Notes: generated by a model not told the origin, from the sequence alone. Shown: positions 6,597-14,712, numbered from the stretch's first letter. The stretch: DNA of 36,412 bases from JAKAIY01 sp036258195 (GCA_036258195.1 DATAED010000205.1:1-36412), one strand, 5' to 3'. Numbers and translations are program-made.

Positions 6597-8834
6597 ATGG
6601 CGCAGGATGTGGCGCGAGATGAGGCGCTAGCGCAGTTGCGCGCCGGACAGGAGGCGCTGGCTCAGGGACGCATCGAGCGCGCGACACAGGCGCTCGGCGA
6701 TGCTGAGACAGCCTTCAACCAGCTAGAGGATCCTGAGCGCGCTGGTGATGCGCGCATCGCCCTGGCCGAGGCGCAGCGGCAGAACGGCGCTATCGACCGC
6801 GCCGCCAACAGCTACGAGCGCGCCATCACCCTCTACAAGCAGGCCAACGCCATCAAACGCGAGGGCGCCGCGACGCTGGCGCTGGGCCACATCGAGCGCC
6901 AGCGCGGGCGCATCGACGCCGCCTGGCAGCAGTACTACCTCGCTCTGCATCTCTTCGAGAAAGAGCATGATGCGCGCGGCCAGGCCAACGCCTCGCTGGC
7001 GCTGGGCCACATCGAGCGCCAGCGCGGGCGCTACCCTCGCGCAGCAGAATATTACGGCAAGGCGCGCAGCCTGGCCCACGACGCCAAAGATCACATCGCC
7101 GAGGCCGACGCCGCGCGTGGCGAGGGCGAGATGCTGACGGCCAGCAGCGACTATTCCGCTGCGGAGAGCGCCCTCAAGCGCGCGCTCAAGCTCTACCAGC
7201 ATGCGCACGACCAGTTTGGCGAAGTCGATACCCACGTCAGCCTCGGGCGCCTGCAGCTCGATAGCGCCCAGATGGACGCCGCCGCGACTAGCTTCGGCGA
7301 GGCCATCGCGCAGGCCAGCCCGGTGGAGTACGAGCTGGGCGAGGCCGATGGCGCGCTGGGACTGGCAGAGGTCGCGCTGAAGTCGGGGCGGCTCGATCAA
7401 GCGCTCGCCAGCGCCGTGAAGGCCGGCTCAACCTACAGCGAAACCAGCAGCGCGCTGGGCGGCGCCGAGGTCAATCGCGTGCTCGGCGAGATCAATCTGC
7501 GGCGCGGGCAGACGCTCCAGGCTGGCGTGAGTTTCGAGCGCGCCATGCGCGCCTATCGCACGCTGCGCGCTCAGGTGCCCTACACCCGCGCGATGCTCGG
7601 CGCTGGTGAGGCCAATCGCCGCCGTGGCATGACTGCCAAGTCGGAAGATTACTTCACCGAGGCGCAATCGCTGTCGGTCGAGGTCACGCAGCCCCTGCTG
7701 GAGGGTGAAGCGACTCTGGGGCTGGGGCGCATCGCACGTGCGCGCGGCCGCGCCGAGGGCGCCGACTCCCTGTTGACCCAGGCAAGGAAGCGCTTCGATA
7801 CGCAGAAACGCCACGCGCTGATCGCCCACGTGCTGGTGGAGCAGGCGCGGCTGGCGCTCACGGCGGGGCGTATTGACGACGCCCACCACCTCATCCAGCA
7901 TGCCATCAAGCAGGCGCACAAGGCCCGCGAGGCGACCGGTGAGCGCAGCCCAGAGGCGATGGCGAATGCGGTCTGGGCCGCGATCTCCATCACCATGGGG
8001 CAATATGGGCAGGCGCGAGCGCATGCGCATGAGGCAGAGCATCTGGCCGAGGAGGAGGCCGACGAGCAGGCGCTGGTAGAGGCGACATTGATCGCTGCTG
8101 AGGTGGAGCTGCTCTCCGAGAACCTGCAATCCGCAGTCAACGCCTACAACTACGCGCAGGGTATAGCGCAGGCGCGCGAGGCGACCGTCGCCGATGCGCT
8201 GGCGAGCGTTGGGCTGGGGCGCATCCTGCTGCGCCGTGAGCTGTGGGAGGAAGCGTCAGTAGCCTTTCAGGAGGCCCTCCCGCGCCTGCGCACCGCCGAA
8301 GACGTGGCGGCGCAGGGGCTAGCGCTGGTGAGTCTGGGCGAGGCGCGACGCAATCTGGTTGACAACCCAGGCGCGCTCTCGGCCTGCGCGGAGGCAGCGC
8401 GCCTGGCCCGCGACAGTGGCGCTCCGCTGATGGAGGCGGAGGCGCTGGCGGGCGAGGCGCGCGCGTTGCTGGCCGGGCCAGAGTTGGAAGCGGCGCTGGG
8501 CAAATATCAGCAGGCGCTGGCGCTGGTCGAGCGCGTCGGCGACTCCATCGCCGATCTGGGCGACCGCGCAGCCTACTTCGATGGCTACGTCGCGCTCTAT
8601 GCTGAGGCCATCTTCGCCGCCGCTCGCCAGCGCGCGGAGCAAACCGCCGACGCCATCACAGCGGCGCTGGCGGCGCACGCCACGCGCCCCGGACGCCAGA
8701 CGGCGGCGCATCGCCTGCGCGAATTCGCTCGCTCCCTGCCCACCAGCGGCCAGGATCTGGAGCGCGACGAGCAGGATCGCAACAAGCAGGTCGTCGCCTT
8801 GCTCGATACCGCGCGCAAGGCGCTGGCGCGCTAA
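6597..8834 (+). CDS. Large tetratricopeptide-repeat protein
   Basis: This 745-aa cytoplasmic protein consists almost wholly of ~40-residue TPR-like helical pairs. Units recur with the pattern LALGHIERQRGRxxxAxxxYxxAL (residues ~95-160), and similar LGxGxIxxxRGxxxxAxxxFxxA units continue to about residue 660. The last ~60 residues are polar (LPTSGQDLERDEQDRNKQ). There is no signal peptide, membrane segment, HTH or nucleotide-binding motif, so it is probably a scaffold or regulatory partner. Its repeats resemble the C-terminal half of the XRE-AAA regulator at 31712-34756. It has its own promoter candidate and no close operon neighbour. The partner is unknown. Confidence 0.8.
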   Translation: MAQDVARDEALAQLRAGQEALAQGRIERATQALGDAETAFNQLEDPERAGDARIALAEAQRQNGAIDRAANSYERAITLYKQANAIKREGAATLALGHIERQRGRIDAAWQQYYLALHLFEKEHDARGQANASLALGHIERQRGRYPRAAEYYGKARSLAHDAKDHIAEADAARGEGEMLTASSDYSAAESALKRALKLYQHAHDQFGEVDTHVSLGRLQLDSAQMDAAATSFGEAIAQASPVEYELGEADGALGLAEVALKSGRLDQALASAVKAGSTYSETSSALGGAEVNRVLGEINLRRGQTLQAGVSFERAMRAYRTLRAQVPYTRAMLGAGEANRRRGMTAKSEDYFTEAQSLSVEVTQPLLEGEATLGLGRIARARGRAEGADSLLTQARKRFDTQKRHALIAHVLVEQARLALTAGRIDDAHHLIQHAIKQAHKAREATGERSPEAMANAVWAAISITMGQYGQARAHAHEAEHLAEEEADEQALVEATLIAAEVELLSENLQSAVNAYNYAQGIAQAREATVADALASVGLGRILLRRELWEEASVAFQEALPRLRTAEDVAAQGLALVSLGEARRNLVDNPGALSACAEAARLARDSGAPLMEAEALAGEARALLAGPELEAALGKYQQALALVERVGDSIADLGDRAAYFDGYVALYAEAIFAAARQRAEQTADAITAALAAHATRPGRQTAAHRLREFARSLPTSGQDLERDEQDRNKQVVALLDTARKALAR
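6874..7031 (+). repeat. Exact 38-bp duplication inside the TPR gene
   Basis: Positions 6874-6911 and 6994-7031 are identical over 38 bases and exactly 120 bases (40 codons) apart. The period equals one TPR-like unit, so this looks like a recent in-frame unit duplication or a gene-conversion tract within the array. Confidence 0.8.
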
Positions 8835-8860
8835 CCAACAACGATTGGCGGCGCCGACGG

Positions 8861-9002
8861 GCTGGCGGTTAAAACCGCGCCTGGATGGCCCTCCGGGCCA
8901 CGAAGTCCGCCTGAGCGAACCAGGGCGCTGCTTCCCAACCCGCGCAGGCGGGTTTCGCGGCGGCCCACAGGCCGCCTCCCAGGCGCGACTTCAATCGCCA
9001 GC
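8861..9002. mobile_element. 142-bp element with terminal inverted repeats and three inner hairpins (MITE/REP-like)
   Basis: Terminal arms 8861-8884 and 8979-9002 are inverted copies matching at 20 of 24 positions; all four differences are transitions. Between them are three perfect hairpins: TGGCCC/GGGCCA (8886-8900), AACCCGC/GCGGGTT (8937-8954) and GGCGGCC/GGCCGCC (8959-8976). Folded as a single strand this would be a cloverleaf-like structure. It has no ORF of its own. It lies between two convergent genes, ending 2 bases from the stop codon of the gene at 9005-9490, and may also act as their terminator. A partial second copy is at 4058-4131. Confidence 0.65.
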
Positions 9003-9004
9003 AG

Positions 9005-9490
9005 CTAGGCGCTGGCCTTCGCGCGTGTGGCGCGCGCACGGGGCGCACGCTCCGCCGCGTTCGCAGCCCTGGAAACGCTGGGAGCGGGCGCAGCGACTGC
9101 TGCGGCCTCGGCGCGCTCACCTTTCTTCGCCTTCGTCCGGCGCGTGGCAGCATGGCTGGCGGTCGCGCTGGGCGCGCGGCGCGGCGTCTCGCCCGCCTCG
9201 ATCCCGATCAGGAAGCAATTGGGTAGCATGGCGGCATTGGGCTTGACGCGCAGCTTCGGCGGCAGCGTCACAGCAGGGGGCGCCGCCTTCGCGGAGGGCC
9301 GCTTGCGCGCTGCAGCCTGAGCGGCGCGCGTCAACTCCGCCTGATACGCTTCCACCTGCGTCGGATGCGCCTCGCAGACAGTCGCGCGCCAGCCAGTGCG
9401 CTCAGCATAGCGATCAATAGCGTTCGCGATCTTCTCGACGAGTGGACGGCGAGGATCATCGTCAAACCAGAGCAGACCTTCGGCGATCAT
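9005..9490 (-). CDS. Uncharacterised WFDDD-type small protein with Ala/Lys-rich tail, LexA-like box upstream
   Basis: This 161-aa protein has a globular-looking N-terminus: GLLWFDDDPRRPLVEKIANA, then IDRYAERTGW, then CEAHPTQVEAY (to residue ~50). A hydrophobic patch AMLPNCFLIGIEAG lies near residue 90. The remainder is an Ala/Arg/Lys-rich, probably disordered basic tail. The N-terminal pattern (WFDDD...L..KI..A..RY.ER) looks conserved, but I cannot attach a characterised function. AGGA lies 10 bases before the ATG at 9490. A consensus-like promoter and a LexA-type box lie just upstream, so DNA-damage control is possible. The basic tail could bind nucleic acid, which is inference. Confidence 0.65.
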   Translation of the reverse strand: MIAEGLLWFDDDPRRPLVEKIANAIDRYAERTGWRATVCEAHPTQVEAYQAELTRAAQAAARKRPSAKAAPPAVTLPPKLRVKPNAAMLPNCFLIGIEAGETPRRAPSATASHAATRRTKAKKGERAEAAAVAAPAPSVSRAANAAERAPRARATRAKASA

Positions 9491-9536
9491 GGGCGTGTTC
9501 CTGTGGTGTGTGGGAGAGTATGAGAGCAGAGCCGCT

Positions 9537-9550
9537 TAAACATTTGTTCT
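9537..9550 (-). promoter_or_regulatory. LexA (SOS) box candidate
   Basis: The minus strand reads AGAACAAATGTTTA. Against the Gram-positive LexA consensus CGAACRNRYGTTYC it matches 12 of 14 positions; only the two outermost bases differ. It starts directly after the predicted transcription start of the promoter at 9558-9587, a position where a bound repressor would block transcription. Confidence 0.45.
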
Positions 9551-9557
9551 ATTTTGT

Positions 9558-9587
9558 AGTATACATTGTGGAACCGTGCGCGGTCAA
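9558..9587 (-). promoter_or_regulatory. Sigma-70-type promoter for the WFDDD gene
   Basis: On the minus strand, TTGACC (9582-9587), an 18-base spacer and TATACT (9558-9563) form a strong promoter in a locally AT-rich stretch. It would start transcription near 9551, about 60 bases before the ATG at 9490. Confidence 0.6.
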
Positions 9588-9713
9588 GCCGCAGGAGATG
9601 GGCGCTCAGACCATGCGAGCGGCGCTGACGCGACGAGAGGGAGCGCGAGGCGGCAGGTGAACTGCCGCCCTCAGGTCGCCGTGGGGAGTTGTGCGCTCAG
9701 CGCAGGCGAGCGA

Positions 9714-12629
9714 TCAGTGATTCCCGCCTCCACCGCCTCCACCGCCTCCACCGCCTCCACCGCCTCCACCGCCTCCGCCGTTCCCGCCACCGGGCGCTGG
9801 GGTTGGCGACGGAGCCGCGCAGTAGTTCCACGGGTTGGTGTCGTCATTGGTGAAGCATGGCGTAAAGTTCGTTCCCGTGCTGCCAATGTTGTTCGGCGGC
9901 AGCGCCCCCGCCAGGAACCAGTCGGTGGTCGTGATGTTATTTGAGGTCCATTGCGCCTGCTGCAAACCAGACGGAACGGGGAAATCGCGCTTGGGCAGGT
10001 TATCGCGCTGCTCGGCGTAGAGCATGCTGCGATACCACGTCGGCGCCGCGCCCGTGATGCCGTCGATGCGGTGCATCGGCGTGTGATCGTTGTTGCCGGC
10101 CCACACCGCCATGGTGTAGTCCATCGTGTAGCCAACGGTCCAGTCGTCGGTGAAGTCCTGCGCCGTGCCGGTCTTCACGGCGGCGGGCCAGGCGTTCTTG
10201 CTCTTGCCATGGTTAGCGTAGATCGAGTTGCACTCCTTCGAGCCGGTCGGCCCCTGATGCGACGAGGTGTAGTAGCCAGGCAGATCAGGGCTGATGAGCG
10301 GATCGAGATAGAGTGGCGAGCACAGACCAAACTCGGTGCGCGCGCCGTTGTCCTCCAGCACGTTCGTCGTCATAAAAGTTGCCTGGGGCGAGAGCACCTG
10401 CACCGGACGCGGCTGCTGATAGGTGAAGAGCGTATTGCCCAGGCTATCAGTAATGCGGTCGATGGCGTGCAGCGGGATGAACTGGCCATAGTTCGCCAGC
10501 ACGGTGTACATCTGCGCCATGTCGAATGGCGTCACGTCCAGCGTGCCGAGCACCGACGATAGGCCCCACGTGCCCCCATAGTCGCCAGGATACAGACCCA
10601 TGCGAGTCGCGTTGCGCTTGACATCCTCGATGCCTGCGTACTGCATCACCTTGATCGCCGGGATGTTCAGCGAGTTCTGCAGGGCGTCGCGCAGGGTGAG
10701 CTCACCAGAGAAGTGCGGCGTGCCGATGAAGAAGTCGAGCGGCTTATACGGCTTATTCGCGCCAGCGTCCCAGAAGACGGTCGGGGTGTCGGCGATAGTC
10801 ATCGCCGGGAACCAGCCCTTCTCGAACGCGGTGGTATAGACGATGGGCTTGAACGACGAACCCGCGCTGCGCTGGCCCTGCGTCGCTACATTGAACTCGC
10901 CATTGATCTTGGCGTTGTAGTAGTCCACGCTGCCCAGCATGATCTTGATGGCGCCGGTGCTCTGCTGCACCATGATGCCCGCCGTGTTCGTGACATGGTC
11001 ATTGCGGATCAGGCCGCCCCCGCCGAAGTCGTCGTGGTCGCTGCCATACAGGTGCTTCTCCATCGCCTGCTGCGAATAGTTTTGCAGGTCGAGGTCGAGC
11101 GTCGTGTAGACGTTCAGTCCACTGCGCGACAGCGACACCTGGCCTGCCACGACCATATTGGTGAGCTGCTCGATCACATAGTCCGTGAACGCTGGGGCCA
11201 GGCTTTTCATGCCGTAATGAAACTTGGCAAAGAAGGTAGGCTGAGCCGACTCCGCCAGCGCCGCCTTGGCCTGCGCCTGCGTGATGTAGCCGTATTTCAC
11301 CATGTCGCCCAGCACCTCAGCCTGGCGCGCGTGCGCGACGGCGAAGTGTGCGATGGGGTCGTTCAGATTCGGATTTTGTGGGACGCCCGCCAGAATCGAC
11401 GCCTGCGCCAGATCGAGCTGCTGCGCGGCGGTCTGGCCTGTGCGCGGATTGTCGGTGTAGCCGAAGTAGATCTGCGCGGCGGAGTCGATGCCGTAGGCTT
11501 CGTGGCCGTACCCGATCGAGTTCAGGTACATCTGGAGAATCTGCTGCTTCGAGTACGTGCCAGTCTCGGTCATGCCAACCGCCAGCACCGCCTCTTTCAG
11601 CTTGCGGGTATATGTCTCGTTGCCGCCCAGAATGTTGAGCTTGAGCAGTTGCTGCGTGATGGTACTCGCGCCCTGCGAGATGCTCCCGCTGGAGTAGTTG
11701 GCTTGCGCGGCGCGCAAAATCGACGAGGGATCAATGCCCGGATTCGTCCAGAACGTGTGATCCTCGATAGCGACGGTCGCGTTGACGATCTCGATGGGCA
11801 TCTGCGAGAGCAGAATGCTGTGCTGCGAGCCGAAGTTGTCACGCTGATACAGCAAGACACCCTTGCTGTCGTAGATGCGCAGGCTGTCGCGGCTCGACAC
11901 CGTGCGACTCAAAGAAGCAATCGCCACCGCTTCAGTGGAATAGTAGGCCGCCGCCGCGCTGATCGAGGTCGCCAGCGTGCCAAAGGTCAGCAGCAACAGC
12001 GCCACCACGGTCGCCCAGGTAGCGCGGGTCAGGGTCGCCGATTTGGCGGCGGCGCGCGCGCGCGACGAGCGACGCACATACAGCGTATAGCGCAGGCGGC
12101 GGCGGTTCGTGCGCCGCTGGTTGGTGGCGATCTGCGGCGAGACCATCGGCGTGTAGGGCGGGCGATACGGCTCGGTTGGCTCGGCTGGCTGATCGGCCAG
12201 CGCGCCAGCATCCACGTCGTAGGCGGCGGCATCGTCCGTGGCATCGTCCGTGGCGTCATAGGAGGCATCGTGCGAGGCATCGTGCGTGGCATCGTGCGTG
12301 GCGTCATAGGAGGCATCGACTGGATGCGTCATACGCGAGGTCGGCGAGGGCTGCGACGGCCGCGACGGCTGTGCTGGCCGCCCTTCCGCGATGTCTGCCG
12401 CGCTGGTCATCTCCTCGGTGGGCGCGTCGTCGAACTGGGGAAGCAGCGGCTCGTCGGAGCGATGCGCCGACGGCGGCGTACCGGAGCCAGACGCAGCGCC
12501 TCCGTCGGATGAGTCGGATTGATCGGGGGTGTTGGCGGCGCCGCTCTCGGGAGTGTCCTGCTCAGGGGTGTTCTCAGATGCGTCGTGCGGCAAGTCCTCA
12601 GGCGTTGGCGTATTTCCTGGCGTATCCAA
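9714..12629 (-). CDS. Bifunctional class A penicillin-binding protein (transglycosylase/transpeptidase)
   Basis: Membrane-anchored peptidoglycan synthase, 971 aa from the TTG at 12629, chosen because GGAGGA lies 6 bases upstream; the frame is open to a GTG at 12728. Residues 1-~190 are a disordered, acidic cytoplasmic tail with an Asp/Ala/His repeat (105-142). A basic stretch and one membrane helix (~203-229) follow. The GT51 glycosyltransferase domain has IEDHTFWTNPGIDP (from ~288) and GASTITQQLLK (~320-330). The transpeptidase domain has SSFK (catalytic Ser ~591), SLN (~653-655) and KTGT (~819-822). The C-terminus is Pro-rich, then an almost pure glycine run ending in NH. It is divergent from gltX. 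Domain assignment is secure. Confidence 0.94.
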   Translation of the reverse strand: MDTPGNTPTPEDLPHDASENTPEQDTPESGAANTPDQSDSSDGGAASGSGTPPSAHRSDEPLLPQFDDAPTEEMTSAADIAEGRPAQPSRPSQPSPTSRMTHPVDASYDATHDATHDASHDASYDATDDATDDAAAYDVDAGALADQPAEPTEPYRPPYTPMVSPQIATNQRRTNRRRLRYTLYVRRSSRARAAAKSATLTRATWATVVALLLLTFGTLATSISAAAAYYSTEAVAIASLSRTVSSRDSLRIYDSKGVLLYQRDNFGSQHSILLSQMPIEIVNATVAIEDHTFWTNPGIDPSSILRAAQANYSSGSISQGASTITQQLLKLNILGGNETYTRKLKEAVLAVGMTETGTYSKQQILQMYLNSIGYGHEAYGIDSAAQIYFGYTDNPRTGQTAAQQLDLAQASILAGVPQNPNLNDPIAHFAVAHARQAEVLGDMVKYGYITQAQAKAALAESAQPTFFAKFHYGMKSLAPAFTDYVIEQLTNMVVAGQVSLSRSGLNVYTTLDLDLQNYSQQAMEKHLYGSDHDDFGGGGLIRNDHVTNTAGIMVQQSTGAIKIMLGSVDYYNAKINGEFNVATQGQRSAGSSFKPIVYTTAFEKGWFPAMTIADTPTVFWDAGANKPYKPLDFFIGTPHFSGELTLRDALQNSLNIPAIKVMQYAGIEDVKRNATRMGLYPGDYGGTWGLSSVLGTLDVTPFDMAQMYTVLANYGQFIPLHAIDRITDSLGNTLFTYQQPRPVQVLSPQATFMTTNVLEDNGARTEFGLCSPLYLDPLISPDLPGYYTSSHQGPTGSKECNSIYANHGKSKNAWPAAVKTGTAQDFTDDWTVGYTMDYTMAVWAGNNDHTPMHRIDGITGAAPTWYRSMLYAEQRDNLPKRDFPVPSGLQQAQWTSNNITTTDWFLAGALPPNNIGSTGTNFTPCFTNDDTNPWNYCAAPSPTPAPGGGNGGGGGGGGGGGGGGGGGGGNH
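9724..9780 (-). repeat. 9-bp tandem repeat encoding the PBP poly-glycine tail
   Basis: The plus strand shows five exact CCGCCTCCA units, a sixth differing by one base, and a CCG remainder. Read on the minus strand they encode the glycine run near the PBP C-terminus. A short perfect repeat like this is prone to slippage, so the tail length may vary among strains. Confidence 0.85.
12229..12320 (-). repeat. 12-bp minisatellite in the PBP N-terminal tail
   Basis: Seven 12-base units plus a partial one. The plus-strand variants are GCATCGTCCGTG (twice), GCGTCATAGGAG (twice), GCATCGTGCGTG (twice) and GCATCGTGCGAG (once). Each unit encodes four residues (DATD, DATH, DASH or DASY). Units 3 and 7 are identical, pointing to a 48-base higher-order duplication. 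The frame is kept throughout. Confidence 0.85.
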
Positions 12630-12692
12630 CGACGATCCTCCATGATGACGGGAGGCGCTCAGCGTGCAGCGGCCCTCGCTCGCGACCTCTGC

Positions 12693-12722
12693 TTGACAGC
12701 CTGGCGCTCCACTGGATAGACT
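12693..12722 (+). promoter_or_regulatory. Sigma-70-type promoter for gltX
   Basis: TTGACA (12693-12698), an 18-base spacer and TAGACT (12717-12722). Predicted transcription would begin near 12729, giving gltX an unusually long leader of about 237 bases. The element lies inside the 336-base gap between the divergent PBP and gltX starts. Confidence 0.55.
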
Positions 12723-12751
12723 GCGCACATATGCGCTCTAATTCAGGAGTC

Positions 12752-12859
12752 ATGAGCGTTCGACGCTCTCTCTGCTTCTGTATGCGCTCATCCGGTACAA
12801 CGGCTGAACGGTGTACGAAGTCGCAGCGCACGCCCAAACGGACGCTTAGTAGACGCTGA
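12752..12859 (+). CDS. Possible 35-aa leader peptide upstream of gltX
   Basis: An ATG at 12752 follows CAGGAG (12744-12749) and opens a 35-codon frame (MSVRRSLCFCMRSSG...) ending at TGA 12857-12859, 106 bases before the gltX start. It is basic and contains CFC and later cysteine and threonine codons, but no run of glutamate codons that would suggest simple attenuation. It falls within the predicted gltX leader. An inverted repeat GAGCGT/ACGCTC (12754-12768) overlaps its first codons. It may be chance. Confidence 0.25.
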   Translation: MSVRRSLCFCMRSSGTTAERCTKSQRTPKRTLSRR

Positions 12860-12965
12860 GGAATAAGCCCCAGCCAACCAGGCGACCACATGCGTATGGA
12901 GACGCCGTCGCCCCCGCTTCGTGCGCGACAGCGCCCATCCGCCCATGCCAGGAGCGAGATCAGCC

Positions 12966-14516
12966 ATGTCACGTAGCGCCGATGTCGACGCGCCGCTGGG
13001 CGCGAGCGACCCTCATACTACCACGCGACGAGCCGCGCGTACCCGTTTTGCCCCTAGCCCCACAGGGTTTCAGCACATCGGCGGGTATCGCACGGCTCTC
13101 TTTAGCTGGCTACTGGCTCGCCACACTGGTGGCCAGTTTCTGCTCCGCATCGAAGACACCGACACCGCACGCACCGTGCCAGGAGCAGTTGAGGCTGTGA
13201 TCGATGGCTTCCGGTGGCTGGGGCTGGAGATCGACGAGGGGCCGGAGGTCGGCGGCCCCTACGGCCCATACTTCCAGACCCAGCGACGCGACCTCTACCT
13301 CGCCCACGCCGAGCAGCTCATCGCGGGCGGTCATGCCTACCGCTGCTTCTGCTCGCCCGAGCGCCTGGAGCGCGTGCGCGAGGAGCAGCGCTCCCGTGGC
13401 GAGCCGCCGCGCTACGACCGCCACTGCCGCTATCTGGCGCCCAAAGACATCGCTGCGCGCCTGGCCGAGGGGCAGGGCTACACTGTGCGCCTGGCATGCC
13501 CCACGACGGGCAAGACCATCGTGCATGATGCCCTGCGTGGAGACATTGCGTTCGAGAACGCCAGTCTGGATGACCGTGTGCTGCTGAAGTCCGACGGCCT
13601 CCCCACGTATCATCTGGCCCATGCGGTAGACGATCACCTGATGGAGATCACGCATGTGCTGCGCGCCGAGGAGTGGATCCCCAGCGCCCCGCTGCATGTC
13701 ATCCTCTACGACGCGCTCGGCTGGGAGCCGCCGGTCTTCGCCCATGTGCCCGACGTGCTGGCCAGCCAGGGCGGCAAGAAGCTCAGCAAGCGCTTCGGCG
13801 CGCTGCCCCTGCTGGAGTATCGCGAGCGGGGCTATCTGCCGCAAGCCATCGTCAACTACATGGCGCTGCTGGGCTGGTCATATGACGACAAGTCGAACGT
13901 GCTCTCGCTCGAGCAGTTGATCGCCGCCTTTGACCTTGACCGTGTCGGTGTGGCGCCCGCGCGCTACGACGAGGAGCGACTGCTGTGGTTCAATGGCTAC
14001 TACATCCGCCAGCTCTCGCCGGAGGAGCTGGTCGAGCAGGCGCTGCCCTTCATGGAGCGCAGCGAGGCGGCGGGCGGCTTGCCCGATAGCGTGGCGCGTC
14101 CGCTGGATAAAGCCTACGCCGCGCGCGTGCTGCATCTGGAGCAGGAGCGCATGAAGACGCTGGCCGAGGCGCCTGCGATGACATCGTTCTTTTTCGAGCG
14201 GGAGCTGCGCTACGAGCCGCAGACACTGATCGCCAAACATATGGACGCCGACCGCACGCTGGATGGCCTGCGCCGCTCGCAGGCCACGCTGGAGGCGCTG
14301 GCCGGCTGGGAGGCGACGGAGATGGAGTCGCGCCTGCGCGAGCTGGTGGCGGAGTTGGGCCTCAAGCCAGTGCAGCTCTTCACCAGCCTGCGCGTCGCCG
14401 TGACGGGGCGCACCGTCTCGCCACCGCTCTTCGAGACGATGGAGACGCTGGGTCGCGACACGTCGATGCAGCGCATCACGCTGGCCATCGAGGCGCTCGC
14501 CGCGCACGCTGGGTAG
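12966..14516 (+). CDS. gltX: Glutamyl-tRNA synthetase
   Basis: Class I aminoacyl-tRNA synthetase charging tRNA-Glu (and possibly tRNA-Gln in an indirect pathway; no amidotransferase is in view). Starting at ATG 12966 (AGGAG 11 bases upstream) it has 516 residues; the frame is open to 12921. The HIGH-type motif is in RFAPSPTGFQHIGGYRTAL (HIGG ~37-40), followed by FLLRIEDTDTART. The KMSKS-type motif is KKLSKR (~271-276). The C-terminal anticodon-binding helical domain follows (LGLKPVQLFTSLRVAVTG, with the usual T-G-R...P.L). A ~20-residue hydrophilic N-terminal extension precedes the catalytic core. Confidence 0.96.
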   Translation: MSRSADVDAPLGASDPHTTTRRAARTRFAPSPTGFQHIGGYRTALFSWLLARHTGGQFLLRIEDTDTARTVPGAVEAVIDGFRWLGLEIDEGPEVGGPYGPYFQTQRRDLYLAHAEQLIAGGHAYRCFCSPERLERVREEQRSRGEPPRYDRHCRYLAPKDIAARLAEGQGYTVRLACPTTGKTIVHDALRGDIAFENASLDDRVLLKSDGLPTYHLAHAVDDHLMEITHVLRAEEWIPSAPLHVILYDALGWEPPVFAHVPDVLASQGGKKLSKRFGALPLLEYRERGYLPQAIVNYMALLGWSYDDKSNVLSLEQLIAAFDLDRVGVAPARYDEERLLWFNGYYIRQLSPEELVEQALPFMERSEAAGGLPDSVARPLDKAYAARVLHLEQERMKTLAEAPAMTSFFFERELRYEPQTLIAKHMDADRTLDGLRRSQATLEALAGWEATEMESRLRELVAELGLKPVQLFTSLRVAVTGRTVSPPLFETMETLGRDTSMQRITLAIEALAAHAG

Positions 14517-14571
14517 CAGGTGAACGGCGACGCTGCGCCGGCTCGTCCGTTGTACTGATTGGGCCGCTGAG

Positions 14572-14600
14572 TTGCGTCGTCGCGCCTGAGCGGCTAGAAT
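14572..14600 (+). promoter_or_regulatory. Sigma-70-type promoter for the glycan cluster
   Basis: TTGCGT (14572-14577), a 17-base spacer and TAGAAT (14595-14600) lie about 112 bases before the GTG start of the first cluster gene. No other structured element is evident in the 196-base gap after gltX. Confidence 0.55.
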
Positions 14601-14712
14601 TGGGGCGACCCTGGCAGCGCGCTGGTTGCGCTACGCGGCGCCGCCCCTCGCATGTGGGGCAGCCAGGTCGCCCAGAGTCATCCTGTGAGCGCATACTGGT
14701 CCGGGAGGTCGT

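Noticed and set aside
12229..12320. CRISPR-like repeat array
   Set aside because: The units are 12 bases, directly adjacent without spacers and in frame inside a gene; this is a coding minisatellite.
10713..12512. 599-aa plus-strand open frame opposite the penicillin-binding protein
   Set aside because: It lies fully antisense to a secure PBP, is Arg-rich with no domain, and is the usual GC-driven shadow frame.
12723..12965. T-box riboswitch in the gltX leader
   Set aside because: The conserved T-box sequence and specifier-loop layout are not present, and the organism group uses T-boxes mostly for other synthetases.
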